Shown: positions 1 through 6,054 of the stretch, one piece after another | Layout of the letters: each line of letters opens with the position of its first letter | Position numbering within the stretch: the stretch's first letter is position 1 | Assembly: GCA_003566335.1 (NCBI GenBank) | Contig: PXDR01000017.1 | Span: forward strand, 1 to 8,286 | Reading direction: 5' to 3' | DNA from: Cyanobacteria bacterium T3Sed10_344R1 | GTDB taxonomy: Bacteria > Cyanobacteriota > Cyanobacteriia > Phormidesmidales > Phormidesmidaceae | Length of the DNA stretch: 8,286 bases | Position numbers and translations under genes: made by a program | The notes under the pieces: generated by a model | The model's database searches: none | What the model was told of the DNA's origin: nothing | The model's input: the letters and a program-made list of their open reading frames with translations, nothing else

Positions 1-75
1 CAACGTTTTTCCCTTCAGGGTCATTAAGCCCGGATCTCCTGGGCCAGCCCCCACCAAATACACCTTCCCCGTCAT
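1..75 (-). CDS. cobA: Uroporphyrinogen-III C-methyltransferase (SUMT), N-terminal 25 codons only
   Basis: The product uses S-adenosylmethionine to methylate uroporphyrinogen III at C2 and C7, giving precorrin-2, the branch point to siroheme and cobalamin. Only the first 25 residues are in the window. They read MTGKVYLVGAGPGDPGLMTL and then KGKTL, which contains the glycine-rich VYLVGAGPGDPGLMTLKG signature at the N terminus of the SUMT/tetrapyrrole methylase family. The ATG at 75 is well supported by a strong AAGGAG ribosome binding site at 85-90, nine bases upstream. The gene starts 30 bp after the stop of the sirohydrochlorin chelatase gene on the same strand, so the two are probably co-transcribed and act in the same pathway. 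Whether the missing part is a plain CobA or a fusion such as CobA-HemD or CysG cannot be seen here. Family assignment is secure; full-length architecture is unknown. Confidence 0.9.
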   Translation of the reverse strand, partial: MTGKVYLVGAGPGDPGLMTLKGKTL

Positions 76-84
76 GGGTTTGTT

Positions 85-90
85 CTCCTT
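85..90 (-). promoter_or_regulatory. Ribosome binding site of cobA
   Basis: On the minus strand the sequence is AAGGAG, followed by nine bases and then the ATG at 75. It is one of the best Shine-Dalgarno matches in the window and fixes the cobA start. It lies between the chelatase stop codon (106-108) and cobA, consistent with translation from a shared transcript. Confidence 0.75.
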
Positions 91-105
91 ACCGCTGGGC
101 GGTGC

Positions 106-1026
106 TTAAGCCACATCTGGCTGGTCTAGGGCCAACTCCACCACCAGATCCGCCAGGGTTGAGGACGTGCCCAAAGGCGGCATCAGCCGGATGCCCATAC
201 TGGGAAACCGCTCTGCCAGTTCCTCTGTCCGGTGAATAATCGCGTCGGTAATCCCGCCAGCAAAGAGGAAGTAGGGCAGGATGGTCAGGCGCTGTACCCC
301 TCGCTGCATTAATTGCACCACCTGGGTTTCTAAATCTGGCGGCACCGACCAATAGGCCACAGCAGCCCCAAGCTTTTCAGCCGTTGCTTCCACCGCCTTA
401 TTGCCCCCAGGGCGACGACTGCCGTGGGCCACTATTATGCCCATGTCAGCCTCAGCATTCGACAGCCGCTCAGCCATCACCCGATAGAGTCCAGGATGGC
501 TGCCTAGATGGTGACACAGGGTGACTTCAGCTGCATCAGCTAGATGCGATCGCGCTTCAGTCACCTCCGCAGGCAAGTCTTCCATCACATGAACCCCTCG
601 CAGTAAAAACATCGGCACCAGCTTGACTTGGTTCACCCCAGCAGCCTTAGCGCGCAGGGTAAATTCAACAATCTGCTGATGGAGTGGGCAGGGGCCTAGC
701 TCTAAATTAGCTGTCCCCACCAGGGGCGGCATTGAAGCGGCTTTCATTGACGGAGCCGTAACCGTCGGTGCGTCAACCCCAGACGCTGCGACCTCTAGGT
801 CGGCACCTTTGAACTCTGCTTTGGGATGCCATCGGCGAAAGTTAGGGCTGACCCATGCCTGATAACGCCGAATTGGATCTTTCTTGCCAGGAACCGGAGC
901 GGAATCTGGACTGAGGTCAGGCTGCAGCCGCTCTCGCACCAGTTGGGCCAACTGGTGCATAGCCGCTTGAGGTCGGGGGTCGCGGCTACCGTGGGAAATC
1001 AACAGATAAGCAGTAGATGAAACCAC
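106..1026 (-). CDS. cbiX: Sirohydrochlorin chelatase, two-domain CbiX/SirB type
   Basis: This class II chelatase inserts Fe2+ (siroheme) or Co2+ (cobalamin) into sirohydrochlorin. With the GTG start at 1026 it is 306 residues long. The N-terminal half has YLLISHGSRDPRP (His12, presumed metal ligand) and VPMFLLRGVHVMEDLPAEV (His146, presumed second ligand). The C-terminal half repeats the fold with IIVAHGSRRPGGNK (His201), but GGITDAI replaces the second-histidine motif, so the active site is probably in the N-terminal half. Between about residues 37 and 113 lies a Pro/Ala/Ser-rich insertion that splits the first domain. The frame stays open up to an ATG at 1278, but those 84 extra residues are unlike the family. 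The GTG start places YLLISHGSRDPRP at the usual position near the N terminus, so I prefer it, without a strong ribosome binding site to prove it. cobA follows 30 bp downstream. Function is confident; the start is moderate; iron versus cobalt preference is unresolved. Confidence 0.88.
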   Translation of the reverse strand: MVSSTAYLLISHGSRDPRPQAAMHQLAQLVRERLQPDLSPDSAPVPGKKDPIRRYQAWVSPNFRRWHPKAEFKGADLEVAASGVDAPTVTAPSMKAASMPPLVGTANLELGPCPLHQQIVEFTLRAKAAGVNQVKLVPMFLLRGVHVMEDLPAEVTEARSHLADAAEVTLCHHLGSHPGLYRVMAERLSNAEADMGIIVAHGSRRPGGNKAVEATAEKLGAAVAYWSVPPDLETQVVQLMQRGVQRLTILPYFLFAGGITDAIIHRTEELAERFPSMGIRLMPPLGTSSTLADLVVELALDQPDVA

Positions 1027-1060
1027 AGACTCAACGGGGCGAACGGCAGGGGGAGATCTG

Positions 1061-1098
1061 GCTGTTTGGAATGCTGTTTGGAATCCGGCTGTTTGGAA
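1061..1098. repeat. Three direct copies of an 11-bp repeat, GCTGTTTGGAA
   Basis: Exact copies lie at 1061-1071, 1073-1083 and 1088-1098, so start-to-start distances are 12 and 15 bp. On the minus strand each reads TTCCAAACAGC. If the upstream reading frame were translated, they would encode FQTAGFQTAFQTA, because both periods are multiples of three. They lie 35-72 bp upstream of the preferred GTG start of cbiX and just downstream of a TATACT -10-like box. They are either a leader or operator element, or a recent local tandem expansion. Confidence 0.8.
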
Positions 1099-1127
1099 CT
1101 GACTGAAGAAGAACGTACTGCTTACAG

Positions 1128-1133
1128 AGTATA
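1128..1133 (-). promoter_or_regulatory. Possible -10 box for cbiX-cobA transcription
   Basis: On the minus strand the hexamer is TATACT, five of six matches to the TATAAT consensus. No good -35 hexamer is visible at the usual distance, so only the -10 is proposed. Transcription from it would begin at about 1121 and leave a leader of roughly 95 nt, including the triple repeat, before the GTG at 1026. It would exclude the ATG at 1278 as the start. Confidence 0.35.
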
Positions 1134-1264
1134 AAGCTAGGTTAAGAATTGCTGTATCAGCGATGTCATCCACCCCACTCTGGGGGCAACAATTGACCTG
1201 CTCATCCTTCGTCAAGGATAGCCATGGGGCAAAAAAAAGCGACTGGAAAGATCTCACCAAAAGC

Positions 1265-1293
1265 TTGCGCTTCGGCAACCAACTGCGTAGGAT
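1265..1293 (+). promoter_or_regulatory. Possible sigma70-type promoter for rplI
   Basis: TTGCGC (1265-1270) and TAGGAT (1288-1293) are separated by 17 bp, the ideal spacing, about 27 bp before the rplI ATG. The hexamers match consensus at only 3/6 and 4/6 positions, so this is a weak prediction supported mainly by spacing and position. Confidence 0.35.
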
Positions 1294-1319
1294 AGTAAAT
1301 CGGGCATTATTGGAAAATC

Positions 1320-1778
1320 ATGGCAAAGCGAGTACAAGTCGTTCTCAATCAAGACGTGCGTAAGCTGGGCAAAAATGGCGACCTCGTCGAAGTAGCGCCG
1401 GGCTATGCCCGTAACTATCTGCTGCCCAAAGGCATCGCGCTACGCACCACCCCCGGTCTGCTGAAGCAAGTCGAACGTCGTCGGGAAGCAGAGCGGCAGC
1501 GCTTGATCGAGATCAAGCAGCAAGCTGAATCCATGAAGACCGCCCTAGACACGATCGGACTCTTCACCGTCAAGAAGCCCGTGGGCGAAAACGAGGCCAT
1601 CTTCGGCACCGTCACCTCGGCTGATGTAGCTGAAGTGATCCAAGCTATGACAGGCAAAGAAGTCGATCGCCGCGAAATCAGCCTGCCCGACATCAATCAC
1701 TTGGGCGACTACCGGGTTGAAGTCAAGCTCCATGCTGAAGTCACCGCTGTCCTCAACCTGCGGGTTGCTGCCCAGTAG
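1320..1778 (+). CDS. rplI: 50S ribosomal protein L9
   Basis: L9 is a large-subunit protein that binds 23S rRNA near the base of the L1 stalk and helps maintain reading-frame fidelity. The 152-residue product is the normal full length. The N-terminal RNA-binding domain begins MAKRVQVVLNQDVRKLGKNG. It carries the L9 signature at about residues 17-40: Gly17, Gly20, Val25, Gly28-Tyr29, Asn32-Tyr33-Leu34, Gly38, Ala40. A charged connecting helix (about 50-75, QVERRREAERQRLIEIKQQAE) leads to the C-terminal domain ending LHAEVTAVLNLRVAA. The ATG at 1320 has only a weak purine stretch upstream (TTGGAA at 1310-1315), but the protein begins exactly where the family does. It precedes dnaB, an arrangement common in bacteria, but a 143-bp spacer with a terminator-like hairpin separates the two, so they may be only partly co-transcribed. 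Confidence 0.97.
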   Translation: MAKRVQVVLNQDVRKLGKNGDLVEVAPGYARNYLLPKGIALRTTPGLLKQVERRREAERQRLIEIKQQAESMKTALDTIGLFTVKKPVGENEAIFGTVTSADVAEVIQAMTGKEVDRREISLPDINHLGDYRVEVKLHAEVTAVLNLRVAAQ

Positions 1779-1801
1779 AGAATCTCTAGAAATAATCCCC
1801 A

Positions 1802-1831
1802 GCAAATCGCGAAGAAACGTCGGCGATTTGC
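1802..1831. repeat. Perfect 9-bp inverted repeat downstream of rplI
   Basis: GCAAATCGC (1802-1810) and GCGATTTGC (1823-1831) are exact reverse complements, separated by a 12-base purine-rich loop. There is no T run after it, so it is not a classical intrinsic terminator. It could be an RNA hairpin protecting the rplI 3' end, part of the dnaB leader, or a protein-binding dyad. Confidence 0.6.
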
Positions 1832-1860
1832 GGGTAGAGAGACAACCGTTCGTTATGGTG

Positions 1861-1888
1861 AAGGGCAGGGATTTTCCCAGCCCTTTTT
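1861..1888 (+). terminator. Probable intrinsic terminator or attenuator between rplI and dnaB
   Basis: AAGGGC (1861-1866) pairs with GCCCTT (1880-1885). After one A-A mismatch, GGG (1868-1870) pairs with CCC (1876-1878) around an ATTTT loop. The second arm runs directly into five T residues (1884-1888). A GC-rich stem followed by a U tract is the intrinsic-terminator pattern. It lies 34 bp before dnaB, so it would end rplI transcripts or modulate read-through into dnaB. The U tract is short, and many cyanobacteria use such terminators sparingly. Confidence 0.5.
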
Positions 1889-1921
1889 CATTGCTTACCT
1901 TTCACTGGCGGTGCCCCGGCC

Positions 1922-4297
1922 ATGGTGCAGAACTTCAAATTTGAAGCCCTCGATCGACTGCCGCCCCAAAATATTGAAGCCGAAGAAGCTATCTTGGGCG
2001 GCATCCTGCTCGACCCCGAAGCCCTGGGCCGGGTGATGGAGCTTTTGCAGCCCGATGCCTTTTACATCAGTGCCCACCGCACCCTGTATAAGGCCGCAAT
2101 TAGCCTGCAGGCTCAGGGGCAACCGACTGACCTGATGACCTTGACTGCTTGGTTAAAGGATCACGATGAGCTAGAAAAAATCGGCGGCCAAACTCGCTTG
2201 GCCCAACTGGTCGATCGCACCCTCAGCGCTGCCAACATCGACCAGTACGCCAGCCTGGTGATGGACAAGTACACCCGGCGCAAGCTGATCCAGACCGGGG
2301 GCGAAATCTCGCAGTTGGGCTATGAGACTAGTGCCCCCTTAGCAGAAGTCCTGGATCAGTCCGAGCAAAAGCTATTTGGCATCACCCAAGATCGGCCCCA
2401 GGCCGGACTCACTGCCACCGCCGACATCCTCACTGAAACCTTCTCCGACATCGAACAACGCTCCCTGGGCATGGTGCTCCCTGGGGTTGCTTGCGGCTTC
2501 TATGACCTAGATGCCATGACCCAAGGCTTCCAGCGCTCTGACCTGATCATCGCCGCTGGGCGTCCGGCCATGGGGAAATGCCTCAGCCATGATTCTGAAA
2601 TTGTGCTGGCTGACGGCAGCGTCCAGACTATCGCTGAACTCTATCGGCGACAGCGCGCAACCCTGCTAACGCTGCGTCCAGACTGGCGGTTGGCCTTGAC
2701 TCAGCCCAGTGCCTATGTGGACGATGGCTTCAAGCCGGTTTATCAGGTTAAGACCCGATTGGGCCGCAAGATTGAAACTACTCTCAGCCATCCATTTTTG
2801 ACCCTTAAAGGCTGGCGACCTCTCGCCGAACTAGCGGTAGGCCAGAAGATTGCCGTACCGCGCCGTCTTCCGGTGTTTGGCCGGGACAGTCTTATTTCAG
2901 GTCAGATTCAACAGCTTGCACAACAAGCCGTCCCTGATAAGTCGGTACCGGACTGTGTGTTTCGGTTGGTGCGATCGCAACTGGCTATCTTCTTAAATCG
3001 TCTATTCGCAACCGATGGCTGGGCAACGGTGTTAGCCACAGGACAAGCGCAGCTTGGCTTTGCATCGGTGAGCGAAAAACTGGTGCGACAGGTGCAGCAT
3101 TTGCTGCTGCGCTTTGGCATTATTGGCCGCTTGAAATCTCGCTCGGTCAGCTATCAAGGCCAACGCCGTCCAGCCTATCAACTCGATATTACGGACGCCG
3201 CTTCGATTCGGACTTTTGCCCAGGAAATCGGCATTTTCAGTAAAGAAGCCGCCTTAGCCAAGGTGCTGTCAGCCTTGGAACAACGCACCGCCCACACGAA
3301 CTGTGACCTGATCCCGGTGGACATCTGGCCAGCGCTACAGACAGCCAAAGGCCAGGAAAGCTGGCAATCTTTAGGCCGTCGAGCGGGGTTTGCCAACGTC
3401 AGTAATTTACATGTGAACGTGCGATCGCTCTCTAGGGCTCGATCGTCTGTGTTCGCTACCGCCCTAGGTGAACCGGAACTCCAGCAGCTTGCTAAAAGTG
3501 ATGTGTATTGGGATGAAATCGTTGAGATCGAGTTTCAGGGCCAGAAACAGGTCTATGACTTGACAATTCCCGACACCCATAACTTTATTGCCAATGACAT
3601 CTGCGTTCATAACACTAGCTTTGTTCTAAACATTGCTCGCAATATTGCAGTGATGGAAAAGCTGCCGGTGGCGATCTTTAGCCTAGAGATGTCTAAGGCG
3701 CAGTTAGTTTATCGACTGCTATCTAGTGAAGTGCAAATTGAAAGCGGTCGGCTGCGAGCAGGCCGGATTGCTCAACATGAATGGGAAGCGTTGGGCTATG
3801 GCATCAGCGCACTCTCGCAACTGCCGGTTTTTATTGATGATACCCCCAACATTTCTGTAACTGAAATGCGCTCCAAAGCCCGCCGCCTCCAGGCCGAGCA
3901 GGGCGGTGCTTTGGGCTTAATTTTAATTGACTACCTACAGTTAATGGAAGGCGGTGGCGATAATCGGGTGCAAGAGCTGTCTAAAATCACCCGTGCCTTA
4001 AAAGGACTGGGAAGAGAGCTAAACGTACCAATTATTGCCCTATCCCAGCTAAGTCGAGGCGTTGAATCCCGAACCAACAAGCGTCCCATGATGAGCGATT
4101 TACGTGAATCTGGCTCGATCGAGCAGGATGCAGACTTAATTATGATGCTGTATCGGGAAGAGTATTATGATCCTGATACACCAGATCGAGGAATTGCTGA
4201 AATCATTGTGGCGAAGCACCGGAACGGGCCAACAGGCACAATTAAATTGTTGTTTGAACCTGAATTCACTCGCTTTAGGAACTTGGCTGGGGGATAA
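1922..4297 (+). CDS. dnaB: Replicative DNA helicase DnaB, precursor interrupted by an intein in the P-loop
   Basis: DnaB is the hexameric 5'-3' helicase of the replication fork. The 791-residue precursor is an N-extein (1-219), a 345-residue intein (220-564) and a C-extein (565-791). Splicing would leave 446 residues, normal for DnaB. The N-terminal domain starts with the typical DRLPPQNIEAEEAILGGILL. Walker A is split: GRPAMGK (213-219) ends the N-extein and Thr565 begins the C-extein, so ATP binding requires splicing. Walker B is LILIDYLQL (666-674, Asp670). LSQLSRGVESRTNKRPMMSD and RESGSIEQDADLIM are classic C-terminal DnaB motifs. The ATG at 1922 matches the family start but has no strong ribosome binding site. 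The C-extein and the end of the intein are clearly lower in GC than the N-extein. dnaB lies downstream of rplI, and the antiporter gene starts 48 bp after it. Confidence 0.97.
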   Translation: MVQNFKFEALDRLPPQNIEAEEAILGGILLDPEALGRVMELLQPDAFYISAHRTLYKAAISLQAQGQPTDLMTLTAWLKDHDELEKIGGQTRLAQLVDRTLSAANIDQYASLVMDKYTRRKLIQTGGEISQLGYETSAPLAEVLDQSEQKLFGITQDRPQAGLTATADILTETFSDIEQRSLGMVLPGVACGFYDLDAMTQGFQRSDLIIAAGRPAMGKCLSHDSEIVLADGSVQTIAELYRRQRATLLTLRPDWRLALTQPSAYVDDGFKPVYQVKTRLGRKIETTLSHPFLTLKGWRPLAELAVGQKIAVPRRLPVFGRDSLISGQIQQLAQQAVPDKSVPDCVFRLVRSQLAIFLNRLFATDGWATVLATGQAQLGFASVSEKLVRQVQHLLLRFGIIGRLKSRSVSYQGQRRPAYQLDITDAASIRTFAQEIGIFSKEAALAKVLSALEQRTAHTNCDLIPVDIWPALQTAKGQESWQSLGRRAGFANVSNLHVNVRSLSRARSSVFATALGEPELQQLAKSDVYWDEIVEIEFQGQKQVYDLTIPDTHNFIANDICVHNTSFVLNIARNIAVMEKLPVAIFSLEMSKAQLVYRLLSSEVQIESGRLRAGRIAQHEWEALGYGISALSQLPVFIDDTPNISVTEMRSKARRLQAEQGGALGLILIDYLQLMEGGGDNRVQELSKITRALKGLGRELNVPIIALSQLSRGVESRTNKRPMMSDLRESGSIEQDADLIMMLYREEYYDPDTPDRGIAEIIVAKHRNGPTGTIKLLFEPEFTRFRNLAGG
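2579..3613 (+). mobile_element. DnaB intein in the Walker A site, with reduced LAGLIDADG endonuclease region
   Basis: This is a self-splicing protein element encoded in frame within dnaB (precursor residues 220-564). Splicing block A is CLSHDSEIVLADG, with Cys220 as first nucleophile. Block B includes TTLSHPFLT (Thr287 and His290 of the TxxH motif). Block F is VYDLTIPDTHNFIAND, and block G is VHN with His563 and terminal Asn564, followed by Thr565 as the +1 nucleophile. All residues needed for splicing are therefore present. Between blocks B and F, only one LAGLIDADG-like motif is visible, NRLFATDGW at about 359-367 with Asp365. It resembles the second motif of cyanobacterial DnaB inteins; only some 40 residues separate it from block B, so the first motif seems to be missing. 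The endonuclease is probably inactive. The element contains two HIP1 octamers, suggesting long residence in cyanobacterial genomes. Confidence 0.93.
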
Positions 4298-4345
4298 ACA
4301 ATTGCCCCATTTAACATTCAGAATTCAGAGGCAATAACCTGCACT

Positions 4346-5962
4346 ATGTTAGCCAGCGCCCTGTTGATTTTAGTCATTGGCTTCTTTGCTGGGCAGGTGG
4401 CGCTGCGGCTGGGGGCACCGCCGCTGATTGGCATGATTTTGGCGGGGATTGTCCTGGGGCCGCAGCTTGCAGATTTGATTGATAGCTCCGTTCTCGACGC
4501 GGCTGACGATCTGCGGCTGGTGGCCGTGATGATTATTTTGATGAAGGCGGGGCTGGGGCTAGATCGGGAGAAGTTAGCTCAGCAGGGAACGGTGGCGCTG
4601 CGGCTGGGCGTTTTACCCGCTTCTTTTGAGGTGCTGGTGGTGGCGTTGACAGCTATGGTGCTGTTCAACTTTGACTTTATGACCGGGCTGCTGCTGGGCT
4701 GTGTGGTGGGGGCAGAGTCGCCAGCAGTGATTGTGCCGGGGATGCTGCGGCTGAAGAGTCAGGGTTGGGGGGTGGCTAAGGGGATCCCCGACGCGATTTT
4801 GACCGGCAGCGCATTGTCGGATGTGCTGTTGCTGCTGGTGTTTGGCCTGCTGCTAAATTTTCTGGGTCAGGAGGGCGGAGAAACGCTGACCCTGCCCGGT
4901 GGGTTGAGTCTGTCGCCGCTGCAAGTGCTGCCGTTTCAGGTGGTGATGGAGATTGGCCTGGGGCTGGTGGCTGGATGGCTGGGGGCCAAGCTACTGGTGC
5001 TGCTGCTGGTGAAGCAAACCTGGACGCGCACCTTGGTTCAGGACTTGATCATTGCTGCTAGCGTGGCCCTCTTTTTAGTGATCTTTCCCCAGGTGTTTCC
5101 CTACTACTCGGGCTACCTGGCGGTGATGGCGATGGGGTTCTTTTTGATTGAGCTAGATGCGCCTCTGGCTCGGCTAATTCGCGGCGGCTTTGACGGGCTG
5201 TGGGCGGTGGCGGAGGTGGTGCTGTTTGTGCTGCTGGGCACCAGTATTCAGCTTCAGGCGTTGGGGGAGGTACTTCTGCCGGGACTGGTGCTGCTGGCTG
5301 TGGGCTTAGGGGTGGGGCGGGGCATCGGCTGGGCGCTATCCACCTGGGGCAGTAACTGGACTTGGCGAGAACGGGCATTTTTGCTGCCCGGGAATATGGC
5401 TAAGGCGACAGTTCAGGCGGCGATTGGGGCGTTGCCTTTGGCGGCGGGGATTGAAGGGGGGGAAATTATGCTTGCGATCGCAGCCCTATCCATCCTCACC
5501 ACCGCCCCCCTAGGTGCTTGGTCAACCCAGGTGCTGGCCCCCAAGTTGCTGGAAAAAGGAGACGTAGATCCGACTAAAGTAGCCGTAACTGGACAGCCTG
5601 TGTTTCTGGCGGCGGTAGATACTTCCCCCTTAGCCCCTCGGGTACTGACCAAGGCCGCAGACCTGGCCCGCCGCAGCAACGGCAAGGTGGTGGTGCTGTA
5701 TGTGGATGTGATGGGGGATGCTGCTGCGACTGAAGATCTGCGGCAGCAGAGCCGTCAGATTTTGGCCGATATTCGCTACGAGTTCATCAGCCAGCCCGGA
5801 GCCGTGCCGGAGGAAATCGTCCGGGTGGCCCAAGCCCGCCAGGTGAGCGACGTGGTGATGGGCAAGCGAGGCCATCAGCCTTGGCAAACTGTTTTAGTGG
5901 GGTCAGTGTCCCAGGCAGTATTGGAGATGAGTCCGATTCCGGTGATTGTGGTGGATCACTGA
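4346..5962 (+). CDS. Cation:proton antiporter with C-terminal UspA-type ATP-binding domain
   Basis: This is a predicted inner-membrane Na+/H+ or K+/H+ exchanger of the monovalent cation:proton antiporter superfamily. Residues 1-395 form about 12-13 hydrophobic helices and include family-like GAPPLIGMILAGIVLGPQ (23-40), GAESPAVIVPGML (122-134) and GIPDAILTGSALSDV (146-160). At the presumed ion-binding helix it has Ser158-Asp159, where many relatives carry an acidic pair or Asn-Asp, so ion specificity is uncertain. Residues about 418-538 form a universal stress protein domain: FLAAVDTSPLAPRVLTKAADLA, with Asp425 in the nucleotide-contacting position, and Gly506-x2-Gly509-x9-Gly519-Ser520, an exact G-2x-G-9x-G(S/T) ATP-binding motif. 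The cytoplasmic domain probably adjusts transport to nucleotide state (inference). The ATG at 4346 has an AGAGG at 4327-4331, rather far upstream. The gene lies 48 bp after dnaB with no terminator seen, so read-through is possible. Confidence 0.88.
   Translation: MLASALLILVIGFFAGQVALRLGAPPLIGMILAGIVLGPQLADLIDSSVLDAADDLRLVAVMIILMKAGLGLDREKLAQQGTVALRLGVLPASFEVLVVALTAMVLFNFDFMTGLLLGCVVGAESPAVIVPGMLRLKSQGWGVAKGIPDAILTGSALSDVLLLLVFGLLLNFLGQEGGETLTLPGGLSLSPLQVLPFQVVMEIGLGLVAGWLGAKLLVLLLVKQTWTRTLVQDLIIAASVALFLVIFPQVFPYYSGYLAVMAMGFFLIELDAPLARLIRGGFDGLWAVAEVVLFVLLGTSIQLQALGEVLLPGLVLLAVGLGVGRGIGWALSTWGSNWTWRERAFLLPGNMAKATVQAAIGALPLAAGIEGGEIMLAIAALSILTTAPLGAWSTQVLAPKLLEKGDVDPTKVAVTGQPVFLAAVDTSPLAPRVLTKAADLARRSNGKVVVLYVDVMGDAAATEDLRQQSRQILADIRYEFISQPGAVPEEIVRVAQARQVSDVVMGKRGHQPWQTVLVGSVSQAVLEMSPIPVIVVDH
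5302..5322 (+). other. G-quadruplex-type motif inside the antiporter gene
   Basis: The pattern is GGG-ctta-GGGG-t-GGGG-c-GGGG: four G runs with loops of 4, 1 and 1 bases, on the coding strand and hence in the mRNA. Short single-base loops favour stable quadruplexes. It encodes part of VGLGVGRGIGWA (residues 319-330) in the membrane domain, so it may simply reflect glycine codons in GC-rich DNA. Confidence 0.6.
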
Positions 5963-6054
5963 GTGGGGCGGTCAGTTTAGGAATTTCGGTGCAAGGATCG
6001 AAATAGCGGTCATTGTAGCCAAGGCGTTGAAACCCTGGGCTAGGCAAGTCCGTC

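Larger units (their letters stand above)
1027..1319. other. Divergent intergenic control region between cbiX and rplI
   Basis: This stretch of about 290 bp separates the leftward chelatase gene from the rightward rplI. It contains three copies of GCTGTTTGGAA (1061-1098), a leftward TATACT -10-like hexamer (1128-1133) and a rightward promoter-like pair near 1265-1293. It stays open in the chelatase frame up to an ATG at 1278, but that translation shows no family resemblance and the same DNA must carry the rplI promoter. I therefore read it as mainly non-coding. No RNA gene is recognisable here. Confidence 0.55.

Noticed and set aside
1027..1278. N-terminal extension of the chelatase from the ATG at 1278
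   Set aside because: The 84 extra residues contain FQTA repeats and no family-like sequence, overlap the likely rplI promoter and a leftward -10 box, and displace the conserved YLLISHGSRD from its usual N-terminal position. The open frame alone is not enough.
4298..4345. Promoter or terminator between dnaB and the antiporter gene
   Set aside because: The 48 bp hold only a short TCAGA direct repeat and a distant AGAGG; no hairpin or hexamer pair stands out.
5058..5378. Minus-strand Pro-rich frame of 106 codons opposite the antiporter
   Set aside because: The Pro/Ala/Ser-rich product is what the reverse complement of leucine-, glycine- and valine-rich membrane codons gives. No start signal.
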